DNA of 64,000 nucleotides from CBDCUE01 sp965222515 (GTDB lineage Bacteria > Pseudomonadota > Alphaproteobacteria > Rickettsiales > JABIRX01). Position numbers and translations under genes: made by a program. Shown here in pieces: positions 63,752 through 64,000 of this stretch (within the stretch, counting starts at the first letter, position 1; each line of letters opens with the position of its first letter). Below the pieces are notes generated by a model. It was not told where the DNA came from. It saw only the letters and a program-made list of their open reading frames with translations, and did not search any database. The DNA is taken from the NCBI GenBank assembly GCA_965222515.1, contig CBDCUE010000019.1, positions 1-64,000 of the forward strand, given 5' to 3'.

Positions 63752-64000
63752 CTAAACTATGCAAGCTTTGTTTTTTAAATCATCAATTAACACTTTGGTA
63801 TTTTCTGAATAATCTACTGCTAGATCTATTAAATGTACTCCTCCTTCCAAAAAGCATTTTTTTATTAAAGGGACAAATTCTTCTGAAGTAGCTGGTCTGT
63901 GACCTTTTGCACCATAGCTTTCTGCATATTGAACAAAATCAGGATTATTGAATTCTAAACCATAATCCTTAAAACCCATACCATATTGTTTCCATCTAAT
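63752..64000 (-). CDS. Acetolactate synthase catalytic subunit, C-terminal end (partial)
   Basis: The frame is open to the window edge and reads IRWKQYGMGFKDYGLEFNN, then DFVQYAESYGAKGHR, FVPLIKKCFLEGGVHLIDLAVDYSEN. This matches the end of the thiamine diphosphate-binding domain of catabolic (AlsS-type) acetolactate synthases, with the I-x-W-KQ-x-x-x-GF and PDFVxYAESYGAKG patterns. The start lies beyond base 64000. Anabolic IlvB is less likely because VDYSEN is typical of AlsS. Confidence 0.8.
   Translation of the reverse strand: MRWKQYGMGFKDYGLEFNNPDFVQYAESYGAKGHRPATSEEFVPLIKKCFLEGGVHLIDLAVDYSENTKVLIDDLKNKACIV

Overview
The window reads as a chromosome segment of an AT-rich, host-associated alphaproteobacterium. 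Evidence for this includes the order lgt next to a MidA/NDUFAF7-type methyltransferase, a two-domain MaeB malic enzyme, a eukaryote-like IleS, a split nuo cluster (nuoABCD only), and housekeeping genes scattered among insertion sequence debris, coding repeats and small palindromic elements. This is the pattern of Rickettsiales and similar lineages. Intact argD, argH, bioA, panC and pdxJ, a filamentous-haemagglutinin gene and pilin-like genes suggest a Rickettsiales-like organism with more biosynthesis than Rickettsia itself. The family assignment is inference, not proof.

Layout. 1-5812 (minus): a two-partner-secretion haemagglutinin with an intact 954-residue N-terminal frame and a shattered remainder. 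5895-7127: remnants of an IS5-like and an IS3-like element. 7221-17380 (minus): universal stress protein, maeB, methyltransferase, lgt, tsaD, infB, nusA; the nusA leader carries a terminator-like hairpin. 17629-21448 (plus): pdxJ and a System II cytochrome c assembly set (ResB-like, linker protein, CcsA). 21450-26111: an IS, an Abi/UG-like reverse transcriptase with an upstream perfect hairpin, then nested IS remnants. 26266-31996: tag, rbfA, uvrA, ssb, argD. 32046-34617: nested IS5/IS256 remnants and a beheaded cysteine synthase. 34740-38288: three overlapping prepilin-like genes, two apparently carrying LamG/concanavalin-like domains. 38326-42698: a hypothetical gene, argH, a TlpA-like thioredoxin, bolA, bioA. 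43727-54499: a repeat-rich accessory island with a 1741-residue protein that has SF2/SecA-like ATPase motifs, a radical SAM protein and a decayed coiled-coil gene; both large genes end in a similar two-helix hydrophobic hairpin. 54633-64000 (minus): ileS, an LptF/LptG permease, panC, nuoDCBA, an IS1-like remnant and the 3' end of an acetolactate synthase.

How genes work together. MaeB, NuoABCD and cytochrome c assembly point to a respiring cell that oxidises organic acids. Lgt and the LptF/G permease indicate a Gram-negative envelope with lipoproteins and probably LPS. The adhesin, pilin-like proteins and repeat-rich membrane proteins are candidates for contact with host or prey cells. The most unusual material is the LamG-prepilin trio, the giant ATPase-like repeat protein with its decayed partner, the reverse transcriptase locus, and several families of small dispersed repeats, one of which is translated inside a cytochrome assembly gene. 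No tRNA, rRNA or CRISPR array was recognised.
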